This document shows positions 46,318-54,859 of a stretch of DNA of 64,000 nucleotides, piece by piece. Source of the DNA: Dryocola sp031988645 (GTDB taxonomy: Bacteria > Pseudomonadota > Gammaproteobacteria > Enterobacterales > Enterobacteriaceae). The notes beneath the pieces are model-generated. The model was not told the origin of the DNA. It did not search any database and was given only the letters and a program-made list of their open reading frames with translations. The stretch spans positions 434,001-498,000 of the forward strand of contig NZ_CP150452.1 in the NCBI RefSeq assembly GCF_051307045.1, read 5' to 3'. The translations under genes were made by a program, and so were the position numbers. Positions within the stretch are counted from its first letter, which is position 1. Every line of letters begins with the position of its first letter.

Positions 46318-47295
46318 TTATCCAACGACTGGTGACGCCACAAACCACAGCATCACGATCCATACGATGAAACCACATGTTAACAGACCGCCCGCCGCCT
46401 TGCCGATAGAGCGAGGCCTGCGCCAGCAAAGTAGTGCGAAAATGGCACTTACCGCTAACATTACCCAGTAATCCCGCGCAAAGGCCAGCGGGTCGAAGGC
46501 GCCCGGGGCGATGAGCGCCGGAATGCCCAGCACAAAAACTATATTAAAAATATTCGAACCGATAATGTTGCCGATGGCGATATCGTCTTCGCCTTTGCGC
46601 GCGCCCGCTATCGTTGTCGCCAGTTCCGGCAGGCTGGTGCCGACCGCGATAATCGTCAGGCCGATAACCAGCTCGCTTACGCCGAAGTAATTCGCAAGCA
46701 CGGCGGCGTTGTCGATAACCATGCGCGTAGCCATCGGCAAAACGATCAGCGCCACCGCAAGCCAGAGATAGGCCACGGAGCGGCTGCCTTCGCGCGGCAG
46801 CTCCGCCATCTGCTCCCGCGTCAGGCTGTCCTGCCCCTGCTTTTCAGCCAGACGCGCGATCTTCACGATAAACAGCAGGTACAACACGGCCATTGCGATC
46901 AGCAGCAATCCGTCGAGGCGGCTTAGCTGATTATTAAAAAGAAATAATCCGGCCACCGCGCTCACGACTAACATTAGGGGCAATTCGCGGCGCAGGATAT
47001 CGGAATTCACGGTAAATGGATGCAAAAGCGCCGCGAGCCCGAGTATCAGCATGATGTTCGTAATATTGGAGCCCAGCGCGGTGCCGATAGCTAAATCCAG
47101 CTGGCCGTGCAGGGCCGCCGAGCCCGCCACTATCATCTCCGGGAGGGAGGTGCCGATACTGACGACGGTCATGCCGATAATCAACGGCGGGATGCCGAAA
47201 CTGCGACAGAGTAGAGAAGCGGCAAACACCAGGCGATCGGCACCATAGACCACCAGGAGTAAACCGATAATTAACAGAGCCGTAGCTAACAGCAT
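46318..47295 (-). CDS. yrbG: Sodium/calcium exchanger-like protein YrbG
   Basis: YrbG is an inner-membrane member of the calcium/cation antiporter (CaCA) family; its physiological role is unclear. It has 325 residues with about ten membrane helices and the two internal alpha-repeats marked by GTSLPEM (first half) and GTSLPELA (second half). I chose ATG 47295 (MLLATALLIIGLLL) by match to E. coli. It is divergent from mlaF and leads the kdsD-kdsC-lpt block. Confidence 0.94.
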   Translation of the reverse strand: MLLATALLIIGLLLVVYGADRLVFAASLLCRSFGIPPLIIGMTVVSIGTSLPEMIVAGSAALHGQLDLAIGTALGSNITNIMLILGLAALLHPFTVNSDILRRELPLMLVVSAVAGLFLFNNQLSRLDGLLLIAMAVLYLLFIVKIARLAEKQGQDSLTREQMAELPREGSRSVAYLWLAVALIVLPMATRMVIDNAAVLANYFGVSELVIGLTIIAVGTSLPELATTIAGARKGEDDIAIGNIIGSNIFNIVFVLGIPALIAPGAFDPLAFARDYWVMLAVSAIFALLCWRRPRSIGKAAGGLLTCGFIVWIVMLWFVASPVVG

Positions 47296-47522
47296 GCAAA
47301 ATCCTTTATTAAGGTATAATCGCCGGTCCTGGCCTGGAAAATCCCGGCTTGCGTACAGATCTGAAGAGCGTGGCAATCACTCTTAATTCTGACTTTATGC
47401 GTCCGAAAAGTAAAACAAATGCCTGCTTTCGCTAAGTGCAGCAGGTAATATTCTGTAAAAATGATGGGTTTCCGCCGTGTTTTAACCATGCTTGATCAAC
47501 AGACTCTTTAAAAGGAAGGATG

Positions 47523-48338
47523 ATGAGCCAGACCGCGACGAATCTGGTCGACATCCGCGGGGTGAGTTTTACCCGCGGCGAGCGGCGCATTTTCGACAAT
47601 ATTTCTTTGACCGTACCGCGGGGCAAGATCACTGCCATTATGGGGCCTTCCGGCATAGGAAAGACCACCTTGCTGCGTCTGATCGGCGGTCAAATTCCGC
47701 CGGACAGCGGCGAAATTCTCTTTGACGGTGAAAACGTTCCGGCTATGTCGCGCTCGCGGCTGTTTACCGTGCGCAAGCGCATGAGCATGCTGTTCCAGTC
47801 CGGCGCGCTGTTCACCGATCTTAACGTTTTTGAAAACGTCGCCTATCCGCTGCGCGAGCATCTTCGGCTGCCGGAGCCGCTGTTACATAGCACGGTGATG
47901 ATGAAGCTTGAAGCGGTCGGCCTGCGCGGCGCGGCGAAACTGATGCCGTCGGAGCTATCGGGCGGGATGGCGCGTCGCGCCGCGCTCGCACGGGCGATTG
48001 CGCTGGAGCCGGATCTCATCATGTTCGACGAGCCTTTCGTCGGCCAGGACCCTATTACCATGGGCGTGCTGGTAAAATTGATCTCGGAGCTGAACAGCGC
48101 GTTAGGGGTGACCTGCATCGTGGTTTCCCACGACGTGCCGGAAGTGCTGAGCATCGCCGATTACGCCTACATCGTCGCCGACCGGCATATCGTGGCTGAA
48201 GGCAGCCCTGAAGCGCTGCGTGAAAACCGCGAGCCGCGGGTGCGGCAGTTCCTCGACGGTATCGCGGACGGCCCGGTGCCGTTCCGTTATCCCGCCGCGG
48301 ACTATCAAAGTGATTTATTATCAGAAACAGGGAGTTAG
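47523..48338 (+). CDS. mlaF: Phospholipid trafficking ATPase MlaF
   Basis: MlaF is the ATPase of the MlaFEDB complex that keeps phospholipids out of the outer leaflet of the outer membrane. Walker A is GPSGIGKTT, the signature is LSGGMARRAALA, and Walker B is LIMFDEPFVGQD. Two ATGs are adjacent; I chose the second (47523) because AAGGAAGG directly abuts the first. It has 271 residues (E. coli 269). It is the first gene of mlaFEDCB. Confidence 0.96.
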   Translation: MSQTATNLVDIRGVSFTRGERRIFDNISLTVPRGKITAIMGPSGIGKTTLLRLIGGQIPPDSGEILFDGENVPAMSRSRLFTVRKRMSMLFQSGALFTDLNVFENVAYPLREHLRLPEPLLHSTVMMKLEAVGLRGAAKLMPSELSGGMARRAALARAIALEPDLIMFDEPFVGQDPITMGVLVKLISELNSALGVTCIVVSHDVPEVLSIADYAYIVADRHIVAEGSPEALRENREPRVRQFLDGIADGPVPFRYPAADYQSDLLSETGS

Positions 48339-48344
48339 CGGATT

Positions 48345-49127
48345 ATGCTCTTTAACGCACTGGCATCGTTCGGACGACGCGGCTTAAAAACCTGCGCCTC
48401 GTTCGGCCGTGCCGGGCTGATGCTCTTTAATGCGCTGATAGGGAAACCGGAATTCCGTAAGCACGCGCCGCTTCTTATGCGTCAGCTCTACAACGTCGGC
48501 GTGCTGTCGATGTTGATTATTATCGTCTCCGGCCTGTTTATCGGTATGGTGCTCGGCCTGCAGGGCTACCTGGTGCTGACCACCTACAGCGCGGAGTCAA
48601 GCCTCGGCATGCTGGTGGCGCTCTCGCTGCTGCGCGAGCTGGGGCCGGTGGTTGCAGCGCTGCTCTTCGCCGGGCGCGCGGGGTCGGCTCTTACCGCCGA
48701 AATTGGCCTGATGCGCGCCACGGAGCAGCTTTCCAGCATGGAAATGATGGCCGTAGATCCGCTGCGCCGCGTCGTTTCGCCGCGCTTCTGGGCGGGCGTC
48801 ATTTCACTGCCGCTGCTTACCCTGATTTTTGTCGCCGTCGGTATCTGGGGCGGAACATTGGTCGGGGTGAACTGGAAAGGCATTGACGCCGGCTTCTTCT
48901 GGTCCGCCATGCAGAACGCCGTTAACTGGCGTCTCGATTTAGTAAACTGTGTCATTAAAAGCGTGGTATTCGCCGTTACCGTAACGTGGATTGCGTTATT
49001 CAATGGCTACGACGCTATTCCGACGTCCGCAGGGATTAGCCGGGCAACGACACGTACCGTTGTGCACGCCTCACTGGCCGTTCTTGGCCTTGATTTTGTG
49101 CTCACAGCACTGATGTTTGGGAATTGA
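48345..49127 (+). CDS. mlaE: Phospholipid ABC transporter permease MlaE
   Basis: MlaE is the membrane permease of the Mla retrograde phospholipid system. It has 260 residues with an amphipathic N-terminal helix and five to six membrane segments; the coupling region SALTAEIGLMRATEQLSSMEMM is conserved. It starts 6 bp after mlaF. Confidence 0.96.
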   Translation: MLFNALASFGRRGLKTCASFGRAGLMLFNALIGKPEFRKHAPLLMRQLYNVGVLSMLIIIVSGLFIGMVLGLQGYLVLTTYSAESSLGMLVALSLLRELGPVVAALLFAGRAGSALTAEIGLMRATEQLSSMEMMAVDPLRRVVSPRFWAGVISLPLLTLIFVAVGIWGGTLVGVNWKGIDAGFFWSAMQNAVNWRLDLVNCVIKSVVFAVTVTWIALFNGYDAIPTSAGISRATTRTVVHASLAVLGLDFVLTALMFGN

Positions 49128-49131
49128 GTTC

Positions 49132-49683
49132 ATGCAAACAAAGAAATTTGAAATCTGGGTTGGGGCTTTCCTGCTGGTGGCGCTTATCGCCGTCGTCTTC
49201 CTGTGTCTGAAGGTGGCCAACGTCACCTCGCTGCGCAGCGAGCCAACCTATCGTGTATACGCCACCTTCGACAATATCGGCGGCTTAAAGGTAAGTTCAC
49301 CCGTTCGTCTGGGCGGCGTGGTCATCGGCCGCGTGGACGACATCTCCCTTGATGAAAAAACCTACCTGCCGCGCGTGACGATGGAAATCGAAAAACGCTA
49401 CGACCATATTCCGGATACCAGCTCGCTGGCGATTCGCACCTCCGGCCTGCTGGGCGAGCAATATATTGCGATGAATCTTGGTTTTGACGATCCGGAACTG
49501 GGCTCGTCTATCCTTAAGGATGGCGGCACCCTTCAGGATACGAAATCAGCGCTGGTGCTTGAAGACCTGATCGGCCAGTTCCTGTATAAGAGCGGCAACG
49601 GCGATAAGCAGAACGCCGGGGATGCCCAACCGGCACCAGCACAGAGTAATGAAGCAGCGCCGCAGTCAGGCACGACGAACTAA
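49132..49683 (+). CDS. mlaD: MCE-domain phospholipid-binding protein MlaD
   Basis: MlaD forms a hexameric ring on the periplasmic face of MlaE with a central lipid tunnel. One membrane helix (about 8-27) is followed by the MCE domain (about 38-117) and a poorly conserved Ala/Pro-rich tail. It has 183 residues, as in E. coli. I chose ATG 49132 (MQTKKFEIWVG). Confidence 0.96.
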   Translation: MQTKKFEIWVGAFLLVALIAVVFLCLKVANVTSLRSEPTYRVYATFDNIGGLKVSSPVRLGGVVIGRVDDISLDEKTYLPRVTMEIEKRYDHIPDTSSLAIRTSGLLGEQYIAMNLGFDDPELGSSILKDGGTLQDTKSALVLEDLIGQFLYKSGNGDKQNAGDAQPAPAQSNEAAPQSGTTN

Positions 49684-49701
49684 TCAAAGAGGATATTATT
49701 T

Positions 49702-50331
49702 ATGTTTAAACGTCTTGTGATGATCGCCATGCTGGTGATTGCGCCGCTGGCGATGGCGGCGGACCAGAGTAACCCTTACAAGCAGATGGGCGAGGCGGCG
49801 CAGAAAACCTTCGACCGCCTGAAGAACGAACAGCCTAAAATCCGCCAGAACCCGAACTACCTGCGCGATATCGTAGGCCAGGAATTGCTGCCGTACGTGC
49901 AGATAAAATACGCCGGCGCGCTGGTTCTGGGCCGCTATTACAAAGAAGCGACGCCTGCTCAGCGCGAGGCGTACTTCAAGGCCTTCGAAGAGTATCTGAA
50001 ACAGGCCTACGGCCAGGCGCTGGCGATGTATAACGGCCAGACCTATCAGATTGCCCCGGAGCAGCCGCTGGGTAATGCCGATATCATCGCCATCCGCGTC
50101 ACCATTGTCGATCCAAACGGCCGTCCGCCGGTGCGCCTGGATTTCCAGTGGCGTAAAAACAGCCAGACCGGCAACTGGCAGGCTTACGATATGATCGCCG
50201 AAGGCGTCAGCATGATCACCACCAAGCAAAATGAATGGAGCGACATTCTGCGCACCAAAGGGATCGACGGCCTGACCGCGCAGCTGAAGTCCATCTCGCA
50301 GCAGCCGATTACCCTGGACAACAAAAAGTAA
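49702..50331 (+). CDS. mlaC: Periplasmic phospholipid carrier MlaC
   Basis: MlaC shuttles phospholipid between MlaA-OmpC in the outer membrane and MlaD in the inner membrane. It has 209 residues with a signal peptide (about 1-21, ending AMA-A) and the MlaC/Ttg2D domain (SNPYKQMGEAAQKTFDRLK onward). AGAGGAT precedes ATG 49702. Its stop overlaps mlaB by one base (TAATG). Confidence 0.96.
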   Translation: MFKRLVMIAMLVIAPLAMAADQSNPYKQMGEAAQKTFDRLKNEQPKIRQNPNYLRDIVGQELLPYVQIKYAGALVLGRYYKEATPAQREAYFKAFEEYLKQAYGQALAMYNGQTYQIAPEQPLGNADIIAIRVTIVDPNGRPPVRLDFQWRKNSQTGNWQAYDMIAEGVSMITTKQNEWSDILRTKGIDGLTAQLKSISQQPITLDNKK

Positions 50332-50633
50332 TGGAGCAGCTGAGCTGGAAACGTGAAGGCGGCACGCTGATCCTTGCCGGCGAGCTGGACGGCGATACCG
50401 TCGGGCCTCTCTGGCAGGCGCGTGCCGAGGCCATGAGCGGCGTTCAGACCTTCGAGCTTTCAGGTTTGACGCGCGTGGACACCGCCGGTCTCGCGCTGCT
50501 TATCCATCTGGTCGCTTTCGTCAGAAAGCAGGGCAGCGAGGTGGTAATGCAGGGCGCGAGCGACAAACTGCAAACGCTGGTCAAACTTTATAACCTGCCC
50601 GACGGCCTGCTGCCCGCCTTTGCAAGCCAGTAA
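50331..50633 (+). CDS. mlaB: STAS-domain protein MlaB
   Basis: MlaB is a cytoplasmic STAS protein that binds and stabilises MlaF. It has 100 residues (E. coli 97), with the conserved RVDTAGLALLIHLV segment; a threonine at this position (Thr52 in E. coli MlaB) is needed for function. The start ATG overlaps the mlaC stop by one base, so translation is coupled. It is the last gene of the mla operon. Confidence 0.95.
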   Translation: MEQLSWKREGGTLILAGELDGDTVGPLWQARAEAMSGVQTFELSGLTRVDTAGLALLIHLVAFVRKQGSEVVMQGASDKLQTLVKLYNLPDGLLPAFASQ

Positions 50634-50654
50634 TTTCATAGCGTTACTGTTCAT

Positions 50655-50685
50655 GCCCTCGATCCGTTGCGATCGGGGGCTTTTT
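50655..50685 (+). terminator. Terminator of mlaFEDCB
   Basis: CCCTCGATC and GATCGGGGG form a nine-base-pair stem (one G-T pair) followed by CTTTTTG, 22 bp after mlaB. Confidence 0.85.
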
Positions 50686-50755
50686 GCTTATTTAAGCCGA
50701 CGCCACTTTCCTCTAAGATGTGTGGCTAATTCATTAACCGACGAATATATATCCC

Positions 50756-51010
50756 ATGGAAAATCATGAAATTCAGACAGTGCTGATGAACGCACTGCCC
50801 CTCCAGGAAGTCCACGTTTCCGGCGACGGTAGCCACTTTCAAGTGATTGCGGTGGGTGAGCTATTCGGCGAGTTAAGCCGCGTGAAGAAGCAGCAGACGG
50901 TCTATGCGCCGCTGATGGAATTTATCGCCGATAACCGCATTCACGCCGTGTCGATCAAGACCTATACCCCGCAGGAGTGGGATCGCGATCGCAAGCTAAA
51001 CGGTTTTTGA
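50756..51010 (+). CDS. ibaG: BolA-family protein IbaG
   Basis: IbaG is a BolA-like protein that binds the monothiol glutaredoxin Grx4 with a [2Fe-2S] cluster and is linked to acid stress and envelope integrity. It has 84 residues, as in E. coli, with the BolA helix-turn region GDGSHFQVIAVGELF and the end RDRKLNGF. It is upstream of murA in the same direction. Confidence 0.96.
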   Translation: MENHEIQTVLMNALPLQEVHVSGDGSHFQVIAVGELFGELSRVKKQQTVYAPLMEFIADNRIHAVSIKTYTPQEWDRDRKLNGF

Positions 51011-51064
51011 GCAGCCTGCCGCAGGCGGGTTGTAACGATTTGAATTTAAAAGAGAGCTGTTGTA

Positions 51065-52333
51065 ATGGATAAATTTCGTGTGCAGGGTCCGACCCAGCTA
51101 AGCGGTGAAGTGACGATCTCAGGGGCAAAAAACGCCGCGCTGCCGATCCTTTTTGCCGCCCTGTTAGCTGAAGAGCCGGTTGAGATCCAAAACGTTCCCA
51201 AGCTGAAAGACATCGACACTACGATGAAGCTGCTCGGCCAGCTGGGAACCAAAGTTGAGCGCAATGGCTCCGTGTATATCGACGCCAGCGAGGTAAACAT
51301 CTTCTGCGCGCCTTACGATCTGGTGAAAACCATGCGCGCCTCTATCTGGGCGCTGGGCCCGCTGGTGGCTCGTTTTGGTCAGGGCCAGGTTTCCCTGCCG
51401 GGCGGCTGCGCCATCGGCGCTCGTCCGGTTGACCTGCACATTACCGGTCTTGAACAGCTGGGCGCTGAAATCAAGCTGGAAGAAGGCTACGTTAAAGCCT
51501 CCGTCAACGGCCGCCTGAAAGGCGCGCACATCGTGATGGACAAAGTGAGCGTTGGCGCCACCGTGACCATCATGAGCGCGGCCACCCTTGCGGAAGGCAC
51601 CACCGTCATTGAAAACGCGGCGCGCGAGCCGGAAATCGTCGATACGGCGAACTTCCTCAACACGCTGGGCGCGAAAATCAGCGGCGCAGGCAGCGATCGC
51701 ATCACCATTGAAGGCGTTAAGCGCCTGGGCGGCGGCGTTTACCGCGTGCTGCCGGACCGTATCGAAACCGGGACCTTCCTGGTGGCGGCGGCTATCTCCC
51801 GGGGTAAAATCGTCTGCCGCAACGCGCAGCCGGATACGCTGGACGCGGTGCTGGCGAAGCTGCGCGAAGCGGGCGCCGACATCGAAGTGGGCGCGGACTG
51901 GATTAGCCTTGATATGCACGGCAAGCGTCCGAAAGGCGTTACCGTACGCACCGCGCCGCATCCGGGCTTCCCGACCGACATGCAGGCCCAGTTCACGCTG
52001 CTGAACCTCGTTGCCGAAGGCACCGGCGTCATCACCGAAACCATCTTCGAAAACCGCTTCATGCACGTGCCGGAGCTGATTCGCATGGGCGCGCACGCTG
52101 AAATCGAAAGCAACACGGTTATCTGCCACGGGGTTGAAAAACTCTCCGGCGCACAGGTTATGGCCACCGATTTACGCGCATCCGCAAGCCTGGTGCTGGC
52201 GGGTTGTATTGCGCAGGGCACCACCATCGTCGACCGTATCTACCATATCGATCGCGGCTACGAGCGTATTGAAGACAAGCTTCAGGCGCTGGGCGCCAAC
52301 ATTGAACGCGTTAAGGGCAGCGGCGGCGAATAA
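51065..52333 (+). CDS. murA: UDP-N-acetylglucosamine 1-carboxyvinyltransferase MurA
   Basis: MurA catalyses the first committed step of peptidoglycan synthesis, adding enolpyruvate to UDP-GlcNAc, and is the target of fosfomycin. It has 422 residues (E. coli 419). Lys22 (SGAKNAAL) and Cys115 (LPGGCAIGARP), the residue that fosfomycin alkylates, are present. It ends in a strong terminator. In E. coli sfsB and ispB come next; here yhaL does. Confidence 0.98.
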   Translation: MDKFRVQGPTQLSGEVTISGAKNAALPILFAALLAEEPVEIQNVPKLKDIDTTMKLLGQLGTKVERNGSVYIDASEVNIFCAPYDLVKTMRASIWALGPLVARFGQGQVSLPGGCAIGARPVDLHITGLEQLGAEIKLEEGYVKASVNGRLKGAHIVMDKVSVGATVTIMSAATLAEGTTVIENAAREPEIVDTANFLNTLGAKISGAGSDRITIEGVKRLGGGVYRVLPDRIETGTFLVAAAISRGKIVCRNAQPDTLDAVLAKLREAGADIEVGADWISLDMHGKRPKGVTVRTAPHPGFPTDMQAQFTLLNLVAEGTGVITETIFENRFMHVPELIRMGAHAEIESNTVICHGVEKLSGAQVMATDLRASASLVLAGCIAQGTTIVDRIYHIDRGYERIEDKLQALGANIERVKGSGGE

Positions 52334-52345
52334 GCTTCCTGAAAC

Positions 52346-52376
52346 AAAAAACCGGGGCTAGCCCCGGTTTTTTTTG
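52346..52376 (+). terminator. Terminator of murA
   Basis: ACCGGGGC and GCCCCGGT form an eight-base-pair stem with TTTTTTTT on the right and AAAAAA on the left, so it may also stop the converging yhaL transcript. Confidence 0.92.
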
Positions 52377-52403
52377 CTCATATTCAGCGCCTTTCTTAAC
52401 CCG

Positions 52404-52580
52404 TCAGAGAACGGCTTCCTCTTCCGCCAGGCGTACATCCGCTTCGCTGACGATGGCTTCCAGCTCGCTTAGCATCTCGTCATAGCTCAGTTCAGCTTCG
52501 GCGCTTGCCGTCGCCGCCGCCGGGGCTGCGGATCGCACTACTTTTTTGCCGTTTTTCCTGGTAGTCGACTTCTTACTCAT
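52404..52580 (-). CDS. yhaL: Small conserved protein YhaL
   Basis: This 58-residue protein begins MSKKSTTRKNGKK and ends with the conserved block YDEMLSELEAIVSEADVRLAEEEA, which matches E. coli YhaL (as recalled, 54 residues). The basic Lys/Arg-rich N-terminus is followed by an Ala/Pro linker and an acidic helix. No function is known. GGGAGTAATCA precedes the ATG at 52580. It lies directly upstream of the murA terminator and next to yhaK, its normal neighbour. Confidence 0.85.
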   Translation of the reverse strand: MSKKSTTRKNGKKVVRSAAPAAATASAEAELSYDEMLSELEAIVSEADVRLAEEEAVL

Positions 52581-52615
52581 TGATTACTCCCGGTTTTCAC
52601 AGCGTCATCCCTTCG

Positions 52616-53318
52616 TTATACAGGTAAATCTATCAGCAATGCACGCAGCGGGGTATCGGCGACCAGCGTAATGTTAGCCTCGTCACGGATAAACGCGCCG
52701 TCGCCGCAGGTCAGCCCTTCTTTTTCTTCCGTAGGGGTGAGCGCATGCACCGTGCCGTGAATGGACTGCAGATAGGCGCGCGGCCCGTGCAGCTGGAAGC
52801 TAAGCTGCTCGCCTTTTTCCAGCTCAATATGGTGGATCCAGACCTGCTGGCGCAGCTGCAGGCTCTCTTTACTGCCGTCCGGCGAGGCGATGAGCTGCCG
52901 GGCTACGTCGGCAATGGCAATTTTTTGCACCGGCGCGTTTTCCCGCTCGGGACAGGCGTCCAGCCAGAGCTGCATGCGCGTCAGCGACTTTTCCTTGCTG
53001 AGGTTATGCTCGCTGTAGCTGATGCCCGGCTGGGTAGCCAGCAGCAACGCTTCGCCGGCTTTGGCCTGAACGTGGTTGCCTTCGCTGTCGCGGTACTCTG
53101 CTTCGCCTTCCAGAATCAGGTTCAGAATATCGACTTTCGGATAGGTTCGCGGCTGGAAAGACGCGCCGGGGGGCCAGCACTTCCTGGTTAAGTACGCGCA
53201 AAGAGGCATAGCCCAGCAATTTCGGGTCGAAATAGTGTCCAAAGGAAAACGTATAGCGCGCCTGCAGCCACCCGTAGTCCGCTTTCCCGCATTGTTTGGC
53301 AGTTCTTGGCGTAATCAT
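52616..53318 (-). CDS. yhaK: Pirin-family redox-sensitive protein YhaK (apparent +1 frameshift)
   Basis: YhaK is a bicupin of the pirin family, proposed as a marker or sensor of oxidative (nitrosative) stress. The frame breaks at 53168-53175 where six G precede CC (minus GGCCCCCC): LNQEVLAP-GASFQPRTYPKVD becomes LAPRRVFPAANLSE. Deleting one base gives 233 residues, as in E. coli. I chose ATG 53318 (MITPRTAKQCGKADYG). It is divergent from yhaJ, its probable regulator. Probably intact in the organism. Confidence 0.9.
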
Positions 53319-53424
53319 AATGTCCTGACCTCTTTTTACACTCAACCCATGGTAAAGGTCTGGACGATGCATTGTTAGCCAGTTAATCTGCTCGGTATGT
53401 TCAAATTTCCTGAATGAGAACGAG

Positions 53425-54315
53425 ATGGCTAAAGATAAAGCATTGACGCTTGAGGCGTTAAGGGTGATGGACGCAATCGACCGCCGCGGCAGCTTTGCCG
53501 CCGCGGCGGACGAGCTGGGGCGGGTGCCTTCGGCGCTGAGCTACACCATGCAAAAATTAGAAGAAGAACTGGATGTGGTGCTGTTCGACCGTTCAGGGCA
53601 TCGCACAAAATTCACCAACGTAGGGCGCATGCTGCTTGAGCGGGGACGCGTGCTGCTGGAGGCGGCAGACAAGCTGACTACCGACGCCGAGGCGCTGGCC
53701 CGCGGCTGGGAAACCCATCTCACCATCGTCACCGAAGCGCTGGTGCCCACGGCCCGCCTGTTCCCGCTGATTGATAAGCTGGCGGATAAGGCCGACACCC
53801 AGCTTTCTCTTATCACCGAAGTGCTGGCCGGGGCATGGGAACGCCTTGAACAGGGCAGAGCGGATATCGTTATCGCGCCGGACATGCATTTTCGCTCATC
53901 CTCAGAAATTAACTCACGCAGGCTTTACACGGTGATGAATGTCTACGTCGCCGCGCCCGACCATCCCATTCACAGCGAACCGGAGCCGCTGTCAGAGGTA
54001 ACCCGCGTGAAGTATCGCGGCATTGCGGTGGCGGACACCGCACGCGAGCGCCCGGTATTGACGGTGCAGCTGCTGGATAAGCAGCCGCGCCTGACGGTGA
54101 GCACTATCGAAGACAAACGGCAGGCCCTGCTGGCCGGGCTGGGCGTGGCGACCATGCCTTATCCGCTGGTGGAGCAGGACATCGCCGAAGGACGGCTGCG
54201 CGTGGTAAGCCCGGAGTACACCAATGAAATTGATATCATCATGGCATGGCGACGCGACAGCATGGGTGAGGCGAAAGCCTGGTGCCTGCGGGAGATCCCG
54301 AAGCTTTTGAAGTAA
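53425..54315 (+). CDS. yhaJ: LysR-family regulator YhaJ
   Basis: YhaJ is a LysR-type regulator that in E. coli activates yqjF and other genes in response to nitroaromatic breakdown products and regulates virulence genes in pathogenic strains. It has 296 residues (E. coli 298): helix-turn-helix (about 8-67, SFAAAADELGRVPSALSYTMQKLEEEL) and an effector domain (about 95-290). It is divergent from yhaK with 106 bp between the starts, and yqjF lies nearby. Confidence 0.94.
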   Translation: MAKDKALTLEALRVMDAIDRRGSFAAAADELGRVPSALSYTMQKLEEELDVVLFDRSGHRTKFTNVGRMLLERGRVLLEAADKLTTDAEALARGWETHLTIVTEALVPTARLFPLIDKLADKADTQLSLITEVLAGAWERLEQGRADIVIAPDMHFRSSSEINSRRLYTVMNVYVAAPDHPIHSEPEPLSEVTRVKYRGIAVADTARERPVLTVQLLDKQPRLTVSTIEDKRQALLAGLGVATMPYPLVEQDIAEGRLRVVSPEYTNEIDIIMAWRRDSMGEAKAWCLREIPKLLK

Positions 54316-54370
54316 AAGGCGCGATAAGCCCCCTCGTCCTTGCGGCGAGAGGGCCAAAGCGAGAGAGGAG

Positions 54371-54754
54371 CTATTCGCTGACTAACGTTGCGTCCAGCAT
54401 TTTTGGGTCTGCCCCAAACTTGTTCATGCCCGGCGTACCGTCCTGGCAGTTAAACGCCAGGATAATCAGCCAGCCTATAACAGGGATAAGCAGCAGCAAC
54501 AGCCACCAGGCGGAACGATCGGTATCGTGCAGGCGGCGGAACTGAACGGCCCAGTACGGCAGGAAAATAAGCACGCCGTAAATGGTGGTCAGCGCGCCTT
54601 CGTCTTCGGCAATTCGCAGCCCCGACATCTTATCCAGAATGCTCAACACGCCGGTCAACACCAGGTTGACGAGAATAAACATCCAGTACTCTTTACGGCG
54701 AGCACGTCCGCCAAATCCCACGTAGTTTCTTAATACCTTGATATACCAATCCAT
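54371..54754 (-). CDS. yhaH: DUF805 inner-membrane protein YhaH
   Basis: YhaH is a 127-residue DUF805 protein with about four membrane segments and conserved YVGFGGRARRKEYW and RRLHDTDRSAWW motifs. The function is unknown. I chose ATG 54754 (MDWYIKVLRNYVGF) by match to E. coli. The E. coli paralogue yhaI, which lies beside it there, is missing here. Confidence 0.93.
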   Translation of the reverse strand: MDWYIKVLRNYVGFGGRARRKEYWMFILVNLVLTGVLSILDKMSGLRIAEDEGALTTIYGVLIFLPYWAVQFRRLHDTDRSAWWLLLLLIPVIGWLIILAFNCQDGTPGMNKFGADPKMLDATLVSE

Positions 54755-54859
54755 ATGCGGCCTGCCTTGAGTCTTCTTCAATCAGTTGATCTCTAAGCGA
54801 TCTCTATCAAGAATAGCCGCGAATGGCACAGAGGTAAATTAACGTTGCGCTGAATATTA

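Noticed and set aside
51164..52129. Minus-strand open frame of 321 codons over murA
   Set aside because: Antisense shadow of murA, which is certain.
54331..54353. CCCTCG/CGAGGG hairpin after yhaJ as a terminator
   Set aside because: The loop is long, the stem has a bulge, and there is no T-run on either strand.
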